From the NCBI GenBank assembly GCA_900320545.1, contig ONSU01000008.1, positions 36,583 through 100,582 of the forward strand: a stretch of 64,000 nt of DNA. Direction: 5' to 3'. The notes under the pieces were generated by a model. The model did not search any database. It saw only the letters and a list, made by a program, of their open reading frames with translations, and had not been told where the DNA came from. The DNA is from an uncultured Bacteroidales bacterium (GTDB lineage Bacteria > Bacteroidota > Bacteroidia > Bacteroidales > UBA932). The position numbers were made by a program, and so were the translations under genes. Positions 26,317-35,219 of this stretch are shown here, piece after piece. Numbering within the stretch: the stretch's first letter is position 1; each line of letters starts with the position of its first letter.

Positions 26317-26996
26317 AAGAATTTCAACCGGATTGCATTGATATTCCTTCCACACTCGACACTTTCACGTCTGGCCGAGAAGAAGGACGGATCAAGGAAG
26401 GTGTCGATCCCGGAAATCCATATATTCCCCTCCTTCACGCCTGATTCCTGAAGAATCCATTTGTTCGCTTCCCAGAGATCGATGTGATGACCACCAGACA
26501 TAGGACGGCCATCGCCTTGACCCTGGAATGACCAGATCGCGTCCATCGGGAAACCGGCCTCCTTAAACTTGGCTGCAACCTCTTCTCCTACCTGAAAGCT
26601 GGCCGGACCGATGGAAGGACCGATAACCGCCACAAGATCTTCCGGCCGGGTCTTGAATCTCGTCTCCATAACACCGATCGTCTTCAGGGCTATCTTCTGT
26701 ACCGTCCCTTTCCAGCCTGAATGAATGGCCGCGATCACACGGTTCCGGGGATCGCTGATAAGGATGGGCACACAGTCGGCCGTTCTGACTCCGATTGCAA
26801 CCCCGGGCAGTTCCGTAATAAAAGCGTCGTATCCCTCCAGGTCTTCCCGCGTCAGATCCGGCCGGTCTATGATTGCGACCTCGGAACCGTGTACCTGGTG
26901 CCCCTGGATGACGGAATAAGGAAGGATGGAATCGCGGCGCGTAGAAAAGGCCTCGACTCCGGAACCTAGATGATAATAGAGAAGGTCGGAAAACAT
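26313..26996 (-). CDS. pgeF: Peptidoglycan editing factor / multicopper-like laccase domain protein
   Basis: 227 aa of the YfiH/YlmD family, which hydrolyses wrongly built UDP-MurNAc-L-Ser in some species and also has purine-nucleoside activity. Hallmarks: GHQVHGSEV, RTADCVPIL, HSGWKGT, IGPSIGPASFQVG and a late GIDTFLDPSFFSARR. The His-Cys-His zinc ligands are in these motifs. First gene of a three-gene cluster with overlapping or close starts. Confidence 0.9.
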   Translation of the reverse strand: MFSDLLYYHLGSGVEAFSTRRDSILPYSVIQGHQVHGSEVAIIDRPDLTREDLEGYDAFITELPGVAIGVRTADCVPILISDPRNRVIAAIHSGWKGTVQKIALKTIGVMETRFKTRPEDLVAVIGPSIGPASFQVGEEVAAKFKEAGFPMDAIWSFQGQGDGRPMSGGHHIDLWEANKWILQESGVKEGNIWISGIDTFLDPSFFSARRESVECGRNINAIRLKFL

Positions 26997-27050
26997 GACA
27001 CGAAGTTAGGCAAAACCCGGCAAACTCCCAAATGATGTGATTACGGGACC

Positions 27051-27196
27051 CTGCTCCTGGCGTGTCCTTCACCCGCAAACGAAAAGCGCCTGGCAATAAA
27101 GCCAGGCAGCTTACGTGCGGGCAACGGGACAATTATCGAACCAATCTTGAGGATTATCTGGAGGTGTATCTATTTGGATTACAGGTTAATCATTGA
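27051..27196 (+). repeat. Module-boundary repeat, copy A
   Basis: Hairpin part: CACCCGCA ... GCCTGGC (27088-27094) / GCCAGGC (27101-27107) ... TGCGGG. The translatable tail after it reads TCGQRDNYRTNLEDY then LEVYLFGLQVNH and stop (27194-27196). The first 40 bp match copy G at tRNA-Leu almost exactly. A degenerate second hairpin lies just upstream (around 27006-27030). The tail stop overlaps the end of the fic remnant, so pgeF and fic are separated by this copy alone. Confidence 0.8.
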
Positions 27197-28295
27197 TCCG
27201 ACAAAATAGCCATCAGTTCGGTATTGAACCATATATACTCTTTGCCGATTCTCTCTTTTGTAAGAAGACCGAGGCCTTCCAACTGATTAAGGTACTTTTT
27301 GGCCGTATTGACACTCTTAATTACATAAGGTTCTTAGGACGGATATAGGGCTGTTCAAACAGCTTGGAAAGGTTGAGTCTGGCCAGTGGAAGTTTGTTCT
27401 CCCGGATGAGTCTTTCCGTCTTTTCCATCAAAGAGCGGATACGGTTTATCTTTTCAATGGTGTATTCCGATGTCTGGGAAACGGCCTCAAGCATATAAAG
27501 AATCCATGCCTTCCAGTTCCTGAGGCCAGTCACGCTATTAAGTGCATAATAGTATGCATCCTTGTTCTGGAGAATATAGGCGCTCAGATAGAGGATGGGC
27601 AGATCCAGGAGCCCCTTTTGAATCAAATAGATAATGCATAGGATTCGGCCTGTCCTGCCGTTGCCGTCCCGGAATGGATGGATGGCTTCAAACTGATAGT
27701 GAGCCATTGCCATTTTGAGGAGCGGGTCAATGGGGAAGGCTGAATCGTCGTTCAGGAAGTCAATCCACTCGGCCATCTTTTTTTCCAAGACTCCTTTTCC
27801 TCTAGGGGGAGTATAGACGGTTTCCGCAATTAAGGACCCCCAACCTCTCTTTTTGATTACAATTTCTGCCTGATATGGACGAATTCCTTCGTGCGTCTGT
27901 TTGACTTGATGGAAGATGTCAACGACTGTTTCGACGCTTAGGTTTTTCTCTTTTTTGATGTCCTGGAAACCTTTCCAGAGAGCCTCCCTATAGTGTAGAA
28001 TCTCCTTGGCCGGCCCCTCCAAGTAGTCATCTTCCTGGTAGGATAGTCTACGATAGAGCTCATCGTCCGTGGTAAATATATTCTCAATGGCACTACTGGC
28101 CTTTGCTTCCCGCAAGGCAATGGTATTGACGAAGATGGTCTGGTTGGGGAGCGTGGCCGCCAAGCCTTTTAACTCGGCCAGCCGTCTGCTTGCTTGCACC
28201 AGTTTGGCCCCGACTTCCTCATCCAGATATAATGACGTTTCAGGAGGAAGGGGCGGAAGTTGGTTGTAAGGAGTATGTCTATCGTATGCTTCCAT
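27190..28295 (-). pseudogene. Fic/DOC protein, frameshifted before its C-terminal winged helix
   Basis: Fic-domain AMP-transferase, 324 aa to the first stop at 27321. The active loop HPFRDGNGRTGR is intact and the inhibitory helix motif SSAIEN (S-x-x-x-E-N) lies in the N-terminal region, so it is a self-inhibited class II Fic. The frame ends in PYIRPKNLM and stop, but the next frame continues at once with VIKSVNTAKKYLNQLEGLGLL and ends at 27190 in LMAILSDQ, the winged helix expected after PYIRPKN. One base appears to be missing near 27325. Start ATG 28295; the longer frame upstream enters repeat B. Confidence 0.82.
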
Positions 28296-28360
28296 TTTGA
28301 CAGTTTTCTTTCCAATTGTCAAAAATAGCAAAATTTTGACAGATTGCAAAATTTCTATCA

Positions 28361-28512
28361 AAAAACCGGCCCTCGAAGAGGCCGGCTTGTGCGGGGTCGT
28401 TAACAATTATCAAACCAATTTTGAGGACTTTTATTCCGTGTATCTGTTTGGTATTCAGATAGATATAGAGCAACATTCAAGAACAGCTCTCTACGATTTT
28501 TTGAACACATAA
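28361..28512 (+). repeat. Module-boundary repeat, copy B
   Basis: Hairpin CCGGCC (28366-28371) / GGCCGG (28380-28385), then TGCGGG and the longest tail: GLCGVVNNYQTNFEDF, YSVYLFGIQIDIEQHS, RTALYDFLNT, stop 28510-28512. Here the frame is open back to an ATG at 28297 (71 aa), without interruption by the hairpin. It lies between the divergent fic remnant and the 274-aa gene. Confidence 0.8.
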
Positions 28513-28602
28513 ATAGCTTTTGGTTTGATAATGTGTCATAAAATGAGTATGTTTGTTTCTATGAGTTGAACACGCAAAGAATAACCTTAAATAAATCCCG
28601 AT

Positions 28603-29427
28603 ATGGCCACTGAAAAGAAATCCTGGGTGAAAGACCTGCTGGTCGCCTTCGCCGCCACGACTTTGTCCATTATCCTGACCTTCGGCACAACAGCCGTCGT
28701 AAACCGCGTCAGGCAGAAGCAGGAGCGAAAGCTCACGGCGCTGATGGTGATGAGCAGCATCGAGCAGTTTGCGCGCGACCTGGAATTAATCGAGAAACAA
28801 TATGCGTACATGGATAGTATCGCCACCTGGCTCTTGAGTCTCCCTATCGAAACGGTTGCCCAAATGGACGATGGTCCCATTGTCGATGCTTTGGTTGAGG
28901 TCTATTGTCTTCCCATTATTACCCACGACAAAACCGCAGAATCGATTTTCAGCAGCCATATCGATACCTGGAAAAACATGGGGAATTTCCAATTCATTGA
29001 CCATGTGGGATGGTGTTTCTCTGCCATGAACACGTATGAGGAAACTTTCTTCACGGCAATCAGTGAAATCAGTGAGGCAAAGAACAATATAATGGCCCAT
29101 CCGAGTGATTATCCGGGGAACACGAGGGCTGAACGGCTTCTGCGGAATGAAACGGTGAGATCGGACCTAAAGAGCCTTCATAATATCAGGAGAGAGCTCG
29201 GTCTCTATGCAGCCAACATCCGCATGGAAAACCGGAACAACATGCGCCTCATCGGTATTCCTGAAAAGGAAGTGATGGCATTTACGGATGACATGGGAGC
29301 TGCCGATGAAATAGAAGAGGAGGAATTGAATCCGTTGGATTTTGTAAAGCCGGATATTGAGATTGATTCCGTAGCCGTGCACCTCTCCTTCGCCCGGCAG
29401 CTGGACAGCCTCCTGCGCGGGAAGTAG
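28603..29427 (+). CDS. Membrane-anchored protein of unknown function
   Basis: 274 aa. One N-terminal membrane helix (about 10-30, LLVAFAATTLSIILTFGTTAV) then a mostly helical soluble part with coiled-coil character (VRQKQERKLTALMVMSSIEQFARDLELIEKQY). Similar in layout to the DUF6090-like helical proteins of Bacteroidota, but I cannot assign it. It forms a single-gene module between repeat copies B and C; no partner gene is present. Confidence 0.75.
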   Translation: MATEKKSWVKDLLVAFAATTLSIILTFGTTAVVNRVRQKQERKLTALMVMSSIEQFARDLELIEKQYAYMDSIATWLLSLPIETVAQMDDGPIVDALVEVYCLPIITHDKTAESIFSSHIDTWKNMGNFQFIDHVGWCFSAMNTYEETFFTAISEISEAKNNIMAHPSDYPGNTRAERLLRNETVRSDLKSLHNIRRELGLYAANIRMENRNNMRLIGIPEKEVMAFTDDMGAADEIEEEELNPLDFVKPDIEIDSVAVHLSFARQLDSLLRGK

Positions 29428-29511
29428 CGCCGGCATTTGGCGGTAGCCAGAGATTTGCGTCTTCACCACGATTCCTGTTTATCGGAATAGATAGGCCCCG
29501 GCATCGCATTT

Positions 29512-29542
29512 CGTCCACAAAAAACGCCCAAAAACGTGGACG
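29512..29542. repeat. Second hairpin repeat family, member 1
   Basis: CGTCCAC / GTGGACG arms (29512-29518 and 29536-29542) around an A-rich loop, AAAAAACGCCCAAAAAC. The same design recurs at 31581-31612, 37378-37409 and 37431-37460, each just upstream of a module-boundary repeat. Confidence 0.6.
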
Positions 29543-29543
29543 G

Positions 29544-29709
29544 CGCGAAGCGACAAGGGGTTGAGACAGACGGAGTCCCTTCACCCAGGCACGCGAAAGC
29601 CCGGCCATAAAGCCGGGCTCTTTTCGTGTGCGGGCAACGGGACAATTATCGAACCAATTTTGACGATTTTCGAACCGTGTATCTATTGGGTTTACAGATT
29701 AATACTTAA
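29544..29709 (+). repeat. Module-boundary repeat, copy C
   Basis: The upstream part (CGCGAAGCGAC...GGTTGAG...CGGAGTCCCTTCACCC) is shared with copy F. Hairpin AGCCCGGC (29598-29605) / GCCGGGCT (29612-29619), then TGCGGG and tail VCGQRDNYRTNFDDF, RTVYLLGLQINT, stop 29707-29709. It lies between the 274-aa gene and the 3' end of pyrG. The 196 bp after it (29710-29905) hold no clear gene; a 51-codon minus-strand frame there is too short to call. Confidence 0.8.
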
Positions 29710-29905
29710 CGCCTTCTTGAATGGCATCAAAGGCAACCATCCATGTGTTGTCTCCCGGAGACTTCGACGCTGACAGGCCTGCTCTCGCTCTCATCATTCT
29801 TAGGGACGTCAAAAGTGATGCCCCAGGGCCATAATCCCAATTGATCCGTCCCGTCCGGGAAGAATAAAACTGCCGGCATCACTTGACATCCGGCGCGGTG
29901 CGGCT

Positions 29906-31522
29906 TTAGGGACGACCGGCTTTCAGCGCGGCCTGTATGAAGGCGGTGAAGATGGGCTGAGGCTGCTCGGGAGTGCTTTTGAACTCCGGGTGGAATTGTG
30001 TGCCGATGAAAAAAGGATGGGAGGGCAGCTCGATGATTTCCACAAGGCCGGTATCCGGATTGATGCCGGAAACAAGCAGCCCGGCACTCTCCATGGCGGT
30101 CCGGTAAGAGTCATTGAACTCATAGCGATGCCGGTGACGCTCGTAAATCACATCCGCGCCTCCGTAAATCTTTGATGCCAGCGTTCCGGGGACAAGACGG
30201 CAGGCATAGGCCCCAAGGCGCATTGTCCCGCCTTTGATCGTGGTGGTCTTCTGCTCTTCCATCAGGTCGATAACCGGATGGGAGGTCTTTCCATCCATTT
30301 CCACCGAGGCGGCATCGCTATAGCCAAGGACATCACGGGCAAACTCCACGACGGCCATCTGCATACCGAGGCAGATGCCGAAAAATGGAATTCCCTTCTC
30401 GCGGGCATACTTGACGGTCGCTATCTTACCGGGAATTCCCCTTTCTCCGAAGCCGGGAGCGACAAGAACTCCGTCGGCATCTTTAAGAAGCGAGGCGACA
30501 TTATCATCGTTGATGTGCTCGGAATGGATGCAGTTGACATTTACCCTGCAATGATTTGCGGCTCCCGCATGGACGAAGGCCTCCTGGATGGACTTGTAGG
30601 CGTCCTGGAGCTCGACATATTTGCCGACCATGGCGATATTCACTTCACGCTCGGGATGCTGGAGCCGGTCCAGGAAGGCCCTGAGGGCGGAAAGTTCCGG
30701 ACGGGGAGCGCAATCCCTGATTCCGAGTTTGTTGACGACCAGCGTATCCAGTCCCTCCTCTTCCATATTCAGAGGCACCTGGTAGATGCTCCAGGCATCG
30801 ATGGACTGTATCACATGACCGGGACGGACATTGCAGAAGAGGGCTATTTTCTTTCTAAGTTCCTGCGAGATCGGCATTTCCGTCCGGCATACGATAATGT
30901 CCGGATGGACTCCCCAGCTCTGCAATTCCCGGACTGAGTGTTGCGTGGGCTTTGTCTTAAGTTCCTTCGCGGCTTTCAGGAAGGGTATCAGGGTAAGGTG
31001 GATGCTCAGGAAATCATCCTCCGGAAGTTCCCACTGAAGCTGACGCATCGCTTCGACAAAGGGCATCGATTCCATATCCCCCACGGTCCCTCCGACCTCT
31101 GTAATGATTACGTCATAATTGCCGGTTTTACCCAGCAGGAGCATTCTGCGCTTGATCTCGTCCGTGATGTGCGGGACGATCTGGACGGTCTTTCCAAGGT
31201 AAGCGCCTTCGCGTTCCCTGGTTATCACGGTATTGTATATTTTGCCGGTGGTAACATTATTGGCCCTGGACATGTGGACGCCGAGGAAACGCTCATAATG
31301 CCCGAGGTCAAGGTCCGTCTCCGCCCCATCCTCGGTGACATAGCATTCACCGTGCTCGTAGGGATTTAGCGTACCGGGGTCGATATTGATATAAGGATCG
31401 AATTTCTGGATGGTTACGCGGAGCCCGCGCGCCTGCAGAAGTTTTGCCAGGGATGCCGCGACGATACCCTTTCCCAGAGACGATGCAACCCCGCCCGTAA
31501 CAAAAACATACTTTGTGTCCAT
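29906..31522 (-). CDS. pyrG: CTP synthase
   Basis: 538 aa, full length. Makes CTP from UTP, ATP and glutamine. Synthase domain starts KYVFVTGGVASSLGKGI (ATP loop) with HYERFLGVHMSRANNVTTGKIY; the glutaminase domain has the nucleophile Cys in GICLGMQ and a late GTQFHPEFKS with the His-x-Glu pair. A core gene, yet flanked by repeat copies C and D inside the accessory region. A -7-like TACATTTG lies at 31556-31549. Confidence 0.97.
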   Translation of the reverse strand: MDTKYVFVTGGVASSLGKGIVAASLAKLLQARGLRVTIQKFDPYINIDPGTLNPYEHGECYVTEDGAETDLDLGHYERFLGVHMSRANNVTTGKIYNTVITREREGAYLGKTVQIVPHITDEIKRRMLLLGKTGNYDVIITEVGGTVGDMESMPFVEAMRQLQWELPEDDFLSIHLTLIPFLKAAKELKTKPTQHSVRELQSWGVHPDIIVCRTEMPISQELRKKIALFCNVRPGHVIQSIDAWSIYQVPLNMEEEGLDTLVVNKLGIRDCAPRPELSALRAFLDRLQHPEREVNIAMVGKYVELQDAYKSIQEAFVHAGAANHCRVNVNCIHSEHINDDNVASLLKDADGVLVAPGFGERGIPGKIATVKYAREKGIPFFGICLGMQMAVVEFARDVLGYSDAASVEMDGKTSHPVIDLMEEQKTTTIKGGTMRLGAYACRLVPGTLASKIYGGADVIYERHRHRYEFNDSYRTAMESAGLLVSGINPDTGLVEIIELPSHPFFIGTQFHPEFKSTPEQPQPIFTAFIQAALKAGRP

Positions 31523-31580
31523 TTGTCAAGTGTTTTAAATACGGGATACAAATGTAATACTTTTTTTCGACGTTTATGCG

Positions 31581-31764
31581 CAAAGCACAAAATCAGGCCG
31601 AAATGTGCCTTGCCCTCACCCGCCACACGCGAAAGCCCGGCCGTCAGAGGCCGGGCTCAATCGCGTGCGGAATCATTACAGATTATCTAACATTCATTCG
31701 GGACTATATCAAGGTCATTGAGTTTATTGAATGGCTTGATTTGGTCCGGATTTCTGTGCCATAA
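31581..31764 (+). repeat. Module-boundary repeat, copy D (diverged), with second hairpin
   Basis: 31581-31612 is the second hairpin type (CAAAGCACA...TGTGCCTTG). Then CACCCGCC..., hairpin AGCCCGGCC (31634-31642) / GGCCGGGCT (31649-31657), TGCGG and a diverged tail ACGIITDYLTFIRDY, IKVIEFIEWLDLVRISVP, stop 31762-31764. The frame is open from ATG 31576 through the hairpin (62 aa). It lies between the pyrG 5' end and the Rep/SPFH island. Confidence 0.65.
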
Positions 31765-32007
31765 AACGAAAGGGATAGTTGTTGGGGAGTACCCCCGTGA
31801 AGGTTTAATCTTTACCGCTCCCTACCTGCCGATACTCAATAACTTACGGACGTATCTCCCCTCGTTCTATCTGGGGCTCTACGTCAGTAAGACCGCTATG
31901 TTTAGGTCTGTTAGACGCACGAGATTGAGAACCAAAACCGAAAAAAACTTCACGAACTCTTTACTTTTCCTTCTTAACGTACTATTTATATGTAAAGACC
32001 TATTACA
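31765..32007. other. Gene-free start of the Rep island, possible origin
   Basis: No supported gene. Contains a small G/C hairpin GGGG-AGTA-CCCC (31784-31795) and an AT-rich stretch ending about 32000, upstream of the Rep operon. Rolling-circle elements often have their origin here, but no nick-site consensus could be recognised. Confidence 0.25.
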
Positions 32008-32211
32008 ATGGAATATAAGAGACAATACAGAGACCTCCCAGATGAGGTGAAACAGAAAATTAGCGCCTCCACGAAAGGAAAGGCGAAATCCTATGACCAT
32101 AGAATGCATATCAGTCAAGGGATGAAAAAGTATTGGTCCGGCGTGCAGTACAAGGACCAGAGCAACGATAATAACGATGAAAATGATATCAACTATGCGA
32201 GAAAAGTATAA
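32008..32211 (+). CDS. Small NUMOD3-like basic protein
   Basis: 67 aa, basic. LPDEVKQKISASTKGKAKS and HRMHISQGMKKYW resemble NUMOD3 DNA-binding modules (KxKIS...KGK...H...IS). The C-terminal 17 codons overlap the Rep start, so the two are coupled. It may assist Rep in binding DNA; this is inference. Confidence 0.6.
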   Translation: MEYKRQYRDLPDEVKQKISASTKGKAKSYDHRMHISQGMKKYWSGVQYKDQSNDNNDENDINYARKV

Positions 32212-33094
32212 ACTGAATATTGACTACCTAAAACTATGCTACCGCCAGCCAGAGGGCGTTTTTGAGACCATCGCAGGTACGGTCGGCGATATCTATTACG
32301 GCGATGGATACGAACTGTTGATTACGGAGCGGGACATCTCAATCCTCCGGGCAGAGGTCCTTATCCAGCACGACGGTGAGCTCATGTCACTGGGGACACT
32401 GATGCTCAATAACGGCAGCAGGTTCAAGGGCAAGGCATTCTTCGAATTTAGCAACCGGGCATTCTACGAGACCTCCACGATGTTCCCGGAGAAGTCGAAC
32501 TATATCCCGTTCATCGACCATATCGCTGGCGACCTCGGGCTCGAGTATAACAACTGCACCCGGGTAGATATCGCGCTGGATACGAACATCAACGTTCTGG
32601 CCCGGGTTAAGAAGAACATCCGCAACCATGAAGGGCTGGAGATGTACCTATGCCGTCATAAAGTCGTCGATGCCGATGAGAAGATGCCGGGTTACGGGGA
32701 ATACTATGCCTCCACGCGGAAGCGCCTTATCAAGCGGCCAGAAATCATCATTGAGCAGGCGAAGGACGAAGGAACGCGGCTGAAGATTTACGACAAGACC
32801 CGGGAACTGGTGGAGCACCGGGACGACAAGGCAGACCTATACTACTGCTGGCTCGGTGAGGACTGGGACCGCGAAAAGGACCACATCTGTCGCGTGGAGG
32901 TCAGCATCCGTAATGAGGACCTGAAGGACATCCACGATAAATGTCGTAGCCACTTCAATCCGGAGATGCAAGACCTCCCGTTATGGCTCCAGATGACAAA
33001 TGAAAAATGGCTGGCCGCATATTTTTACGAAGGTCTGTCCTCGCTGCTATACTTCCGTGACCGGGCAACTGGTGAGAAGGTGGAGGCGTTTTAG
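32195..33094 (+). CDS. Replication-initiation protein (phage/plasmid Rep)
   Basis: 299 aa from ATG 32195 (the 32177 ATG would add six residues). Resembles gene-II/Rep_trans-type initiators of small rolling-circle replicons: NCTRVDIALDTNINV, a central RLKIYDKTRELVEHR (YDKT motif with likely catalytic Tyr) and CRVEVSIRNEDLKDI. No integrase, relaxase or coat protein was found nearby. AT-richer than the flanking core genes, in keeping with transfer. Confidence 0.65.
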   Translation: MREKYKLNIDYLKLCYRQPEGVFETIAGTVGDIYYGDGYELLITERDISILRAEVLIQHDGELMSLGTLMLNNGSRFKGKAFFEFSNRAFYETSTMFPEKSNYIPFIDHIAGDLGLEYNNCTRVDIALDTNINVLARVKKNIRNHEGLEMYLCRHKVVDADEKMPGYGEYYASTRKRLIKRPEIIIEQAKDEGTRLKIYDKTRELVEHRDDKADLYYCWLGEDWDREKDHICRVEVSIRNEDLKDIHDKCRSHFNPEMQDLPLWLQMTNEKWLAAYFYEGLSSLLYFRDRATGEKVEAF

Positions 33095-33207
33095 GGGTTA
33101 TAACAAGCACCCCTCGATTATCGGCAGACAATACCTTAATGTGCTCAAATTACCGAAATTACTGAACAAAATCGTATCAAAACAGAAATGTGCTATTTTA
33201 ACATTGA

Positions 33208-33246
33208 AAAACGCTCCCCCTGACCAGAGGAAGCGTTCTTTTTTAT
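33208..33246 (+). terminator. Intrinsic terminator after rep
   Basis: AACGCT...CCT-GACC-AGG...AAGCGTT hairpin (about 33212-33236) followed by CTTTTTT. It ends the Rep transcript and separates it from the SPFH operon. Confidence 0.7.
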
Positions 33247-33249
33247 CAT

Positions 33250-33574
33250 TTTGTTTTATTCTTAAACAACTTTTCTTATATTTGCGATGTCAAGCAATTG
33301 ACGGACATATTAGCGAAAGTGTTTTCGTGTCCTTGATGGAAATCTGGAAAATTTCAAAAGATAGAGGACTACGTTGCACTCCGCTCGTGCATTGCATATG
33401 CTGTACCCTCTCCTGTTCTGGAAGGATACCCCATATTATGCCGAGTGTGGGGTATCCAAGTAGTTTATTCTATCTAGGTTTTCCAGAGCCTCCATCAGAT
33501 AAACGAAACGGCTCCACACTTTTGTTGTATTACAATCCCCTCACCCGGAGCCAGAGGAAAGACACTGAAACTCG
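33250..33574 (+). promoter_or_regulatory. SPFH-operon promoter and long leader with inverted repeat
   Basis: TTTG (33250-33253), then -7 box TATATTTG (33277-33284), leaving a leader of about 285 nt before the SPFH ATG. Within it is a perfect inverted repeat GGATACCCCA (33424-33433) / TGGGGTATCC (33448-33457). An 83-codon frame from 33336 looks non-protein-like. The repeat could be a regulatory hairpin or an origin. Confidence 0.5.
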
Positions 33575-34693
33575 ATGGCTCTAATTGATGTCGTCAAATG
33601 GGAGGTCAATCAAAGGGAATTCTGCCACAAATTCCCGTCCAATGACCTGCGAATCGGAACGCAGTTAGTTGTTTATACCGCCCAAACCGCATTCTTCGTT
33701 AAGGGAGGGAAGGTGCTGGATTCCTTCGAAGCAGGAACCTATACGCTCAAATCCGAAAACCTGCCGCTCCTCAACAAAATCATCAATCTCCCGTTCGGAG
33801 GCAACTCCCCATTCCAAGCCGAAGTCTGGTTCATCAATCAGATAACGAAATTGGATATGAAGTGGGGAACGCCTACCCCTATTCAACTGGAGGACCCGAA
33901 ATATTCTGTCATTGTCCCAGTGAGGGGATTCGGTCAGTATGGTATAAAGATAACGGACCCGAGACTATTCCTTGAAACCCTTATCGGTAATATGCCGTCA
34001 TTCACTGCGGAGGATATCGATAGCTATTTCAAGGGGAAACTCATATCCCGGCTCAGCCAGACACTTTCCCGGAAGATAACGCAGGACGGGATTTCCATTC
34101 TGGATGTCAACAGTTATCTGGTCGATATTTCCGAATTCTGTAACGAGGAAATCAACAAATCCTTCGCTAAATACGGCATCTCGCTGGTAGATTTCGCTAT
34201 CATGTCAATCAACGTGCCTCAGGATGACCCGAGTTTCATCAAGCTGAAAGAAGCCAAAGCTACTGCCGCCCAGATGAAGATTCAAGGCAAAGATATCTAT
34301 CAGATGCAGCGCAGTTTTGATGTCCTTGAAAAAGCGGCCGCCAATGAAGGAGGCGGCGCAGCTCAGATGATGGGCATTGGGGTAGGAATGGGATTCGGTG
34401 GCATGATGGGAGGAATGGCACGACAAACCATGAACATGAATCCGGCTCCGGCAGCGACACCTCCCCAAATGCCGCAGGAAACCACTTGGTTCGTCTATGT
34501 CAATGGGCAGCAGATAGGAGGACAGACCATTTCTAACCTCGCCGCGATGAAAGCCCAGGGTCAAATCAATGAGAATACGCTCGTCTGGAAACCCGGGATG
34601 GCGAACTGGCAAACCATTGCATCCACCCCGGAGTTGGCTGGTCTGATGACCCCGACACCTCCTCCGATGCCTCCAATTCCGCCTCAAATGTAA
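33575..34693 (+). CDS. SPFH-domain protein with C-terminal GYF_2 domain
   Basis: 372 aa. N-terminal SPFH (band-7-like) domain (about 20-245, e.g. GTQLVVYTAQTAFFVKGGKVLDSFEAGTYTL in pieces), of the YdjI/virion-core-protein-like type. A Gly/Met-rich linker (about 260-295) leads to a GYF_2 domain (WFVYVNGQQIGGQTI...LVWKPGMANWQTIASTPEL) and a Pro-rich tail. In Bacillus subtilis a YdjI-type SPFH protein works with a zinc-ribbon membrane protein (YdjG) and PspA in membrane stress. Here the partners are encoded directly downstream, without PspA. Confidence 0.82.
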   Translation: MALIDVVKWEVNQREFCHKFPSNDLRIGTQLVVYTAQTAFFVKGGKVLDSFEAGTYTLKSENLPLLNKIINLPFGGNSPFQAEVWFINQITKLDMKWGTPTPIQLEDPKYSVIVPVRGFGQYGIKITDPRLFLETLIGNMPSFTAEDIDSYFKGKLISRLSQTLSRKITQDGISILDVNSYLVDISEFCNEEINKSFAKYGISLVDFAIMSINVPQDDPSFIKLKEAKATAAQMKIQGKDIYQMQRSFDVLEKAAANEGGGAAQMMGIGVGMGFGGMMGGMARQTMNMNPAPAATPPQMPQETTWFVYVNGQQIGGQTISNLAAMKAQGQINENTLVWKPGMANWQTIASTPELAGLMTPTPPPMPPIPPQM

Positions 34694-34699
34694 TTCTAT

Positions 34700-35041
34700 A
34701 TGAAAAATCTTACTCTTACCATCGGCGGCATTGCGCTTGCCCTAAACCTGTTGTTCGGCTTTCTGATATCCGGCTACGAGCCGTTCAATGTTGGTTTTAC
34801 CAGCATTGTCATTGTACTTACAACGTTACTTATCTACCTGCTCCGGGTCGTCCCAATGAAGGACGGATTTGTTATCGGTCTGGGCTTTTTCTTCCTGATT
34901 CTTGGTGTTGTTGAATTCATACTCGGACTGGTGTCACAACCTTCAATGACCGATAATGGAAAGGTTATCGCGGTTATTATCCTGCTTGCTATTCAGGCAG
35001 GTATCTTGTTGATTTGCAGTTCAATATCAAAAAGAGTATAG
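34700..35041 (+). CDS. Small four-helix membrane protein
   Basis: 113 aa, nearly all hydrophobic: about four membrane helices (LTIGGIALALNLLFGFLI, STIVIVLTT-like second helix, GLGFFFLILGVVEFILGLV and VIAVIILLAIQAGILLI). Six bases after the SPFH gene and two bases before the next gene, so in one operon. Not assigned to a family. Confidence 0.75.
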   Translation: MKNLTLTIGGIALALNLLFGFLISGYEPFNVGFTSIVIVLTTLLIYLLRVVPMKDGFVIGLGFFFLILGVVEFILGLVSQPSMTDNGKVIAVIILLAIQAGILLICSSISKRV

Positions 35042-35043
35042 TT

Positions 35044-35217
35044 ATGAAGTTTTCCGTTAATCCAGAAAAGGAGCTGTCTATCTTAAGCAAAGAAGATTTC
35101 AGACAGGCGCTTGAAGAGTTTATCGACATGTTTGATGACCTCTCATCTTTTTCCATTTCATTTACCACAAAAGTTCAAGAAGATTTATTCACTGAAGACT
35201 TATTAAAAGAGCAATAA
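35044..35217 (+). CDS. Small acidic protein in the SPFH operon
   Basis: 57 aa, acidic, no membrane segment (KELSILSKEDFRQALEEFIDMFDDL). Begins two bases after the membrane-protein stop and ends two bases before the zinc-ribbon gene, which supports it as a real gene despite its size. No family recognised. Confidence 0.6.
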   Translation: MKFSVNPEKELSILSKEDFRQALEEFIDMFDDLSSFSISFTTKVQEDLFTEDLLKEQ

Positions 35218-35219
35218 AT

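Noticed and set aside
29710-29905. 51-codon minus-strand frame between repeat C and pyrG
   Set aside because: Short, with no start signal or recognised motif; may be a remnant, but cannot be supported.
31718-32050. 110-codon frame ahead of the Rep operon
   Set aside because: Overlaps repeat D and the NUMOD3-like gene in another frame and has no coherent hydrophobic or domain pattern.
33336-33584. 83-codon frame in the SPFH leader
   Set aside because: Cys/Pro/Arg-rich, overlaps an inverted repeat and the next gene's start; not convincing as a protein.
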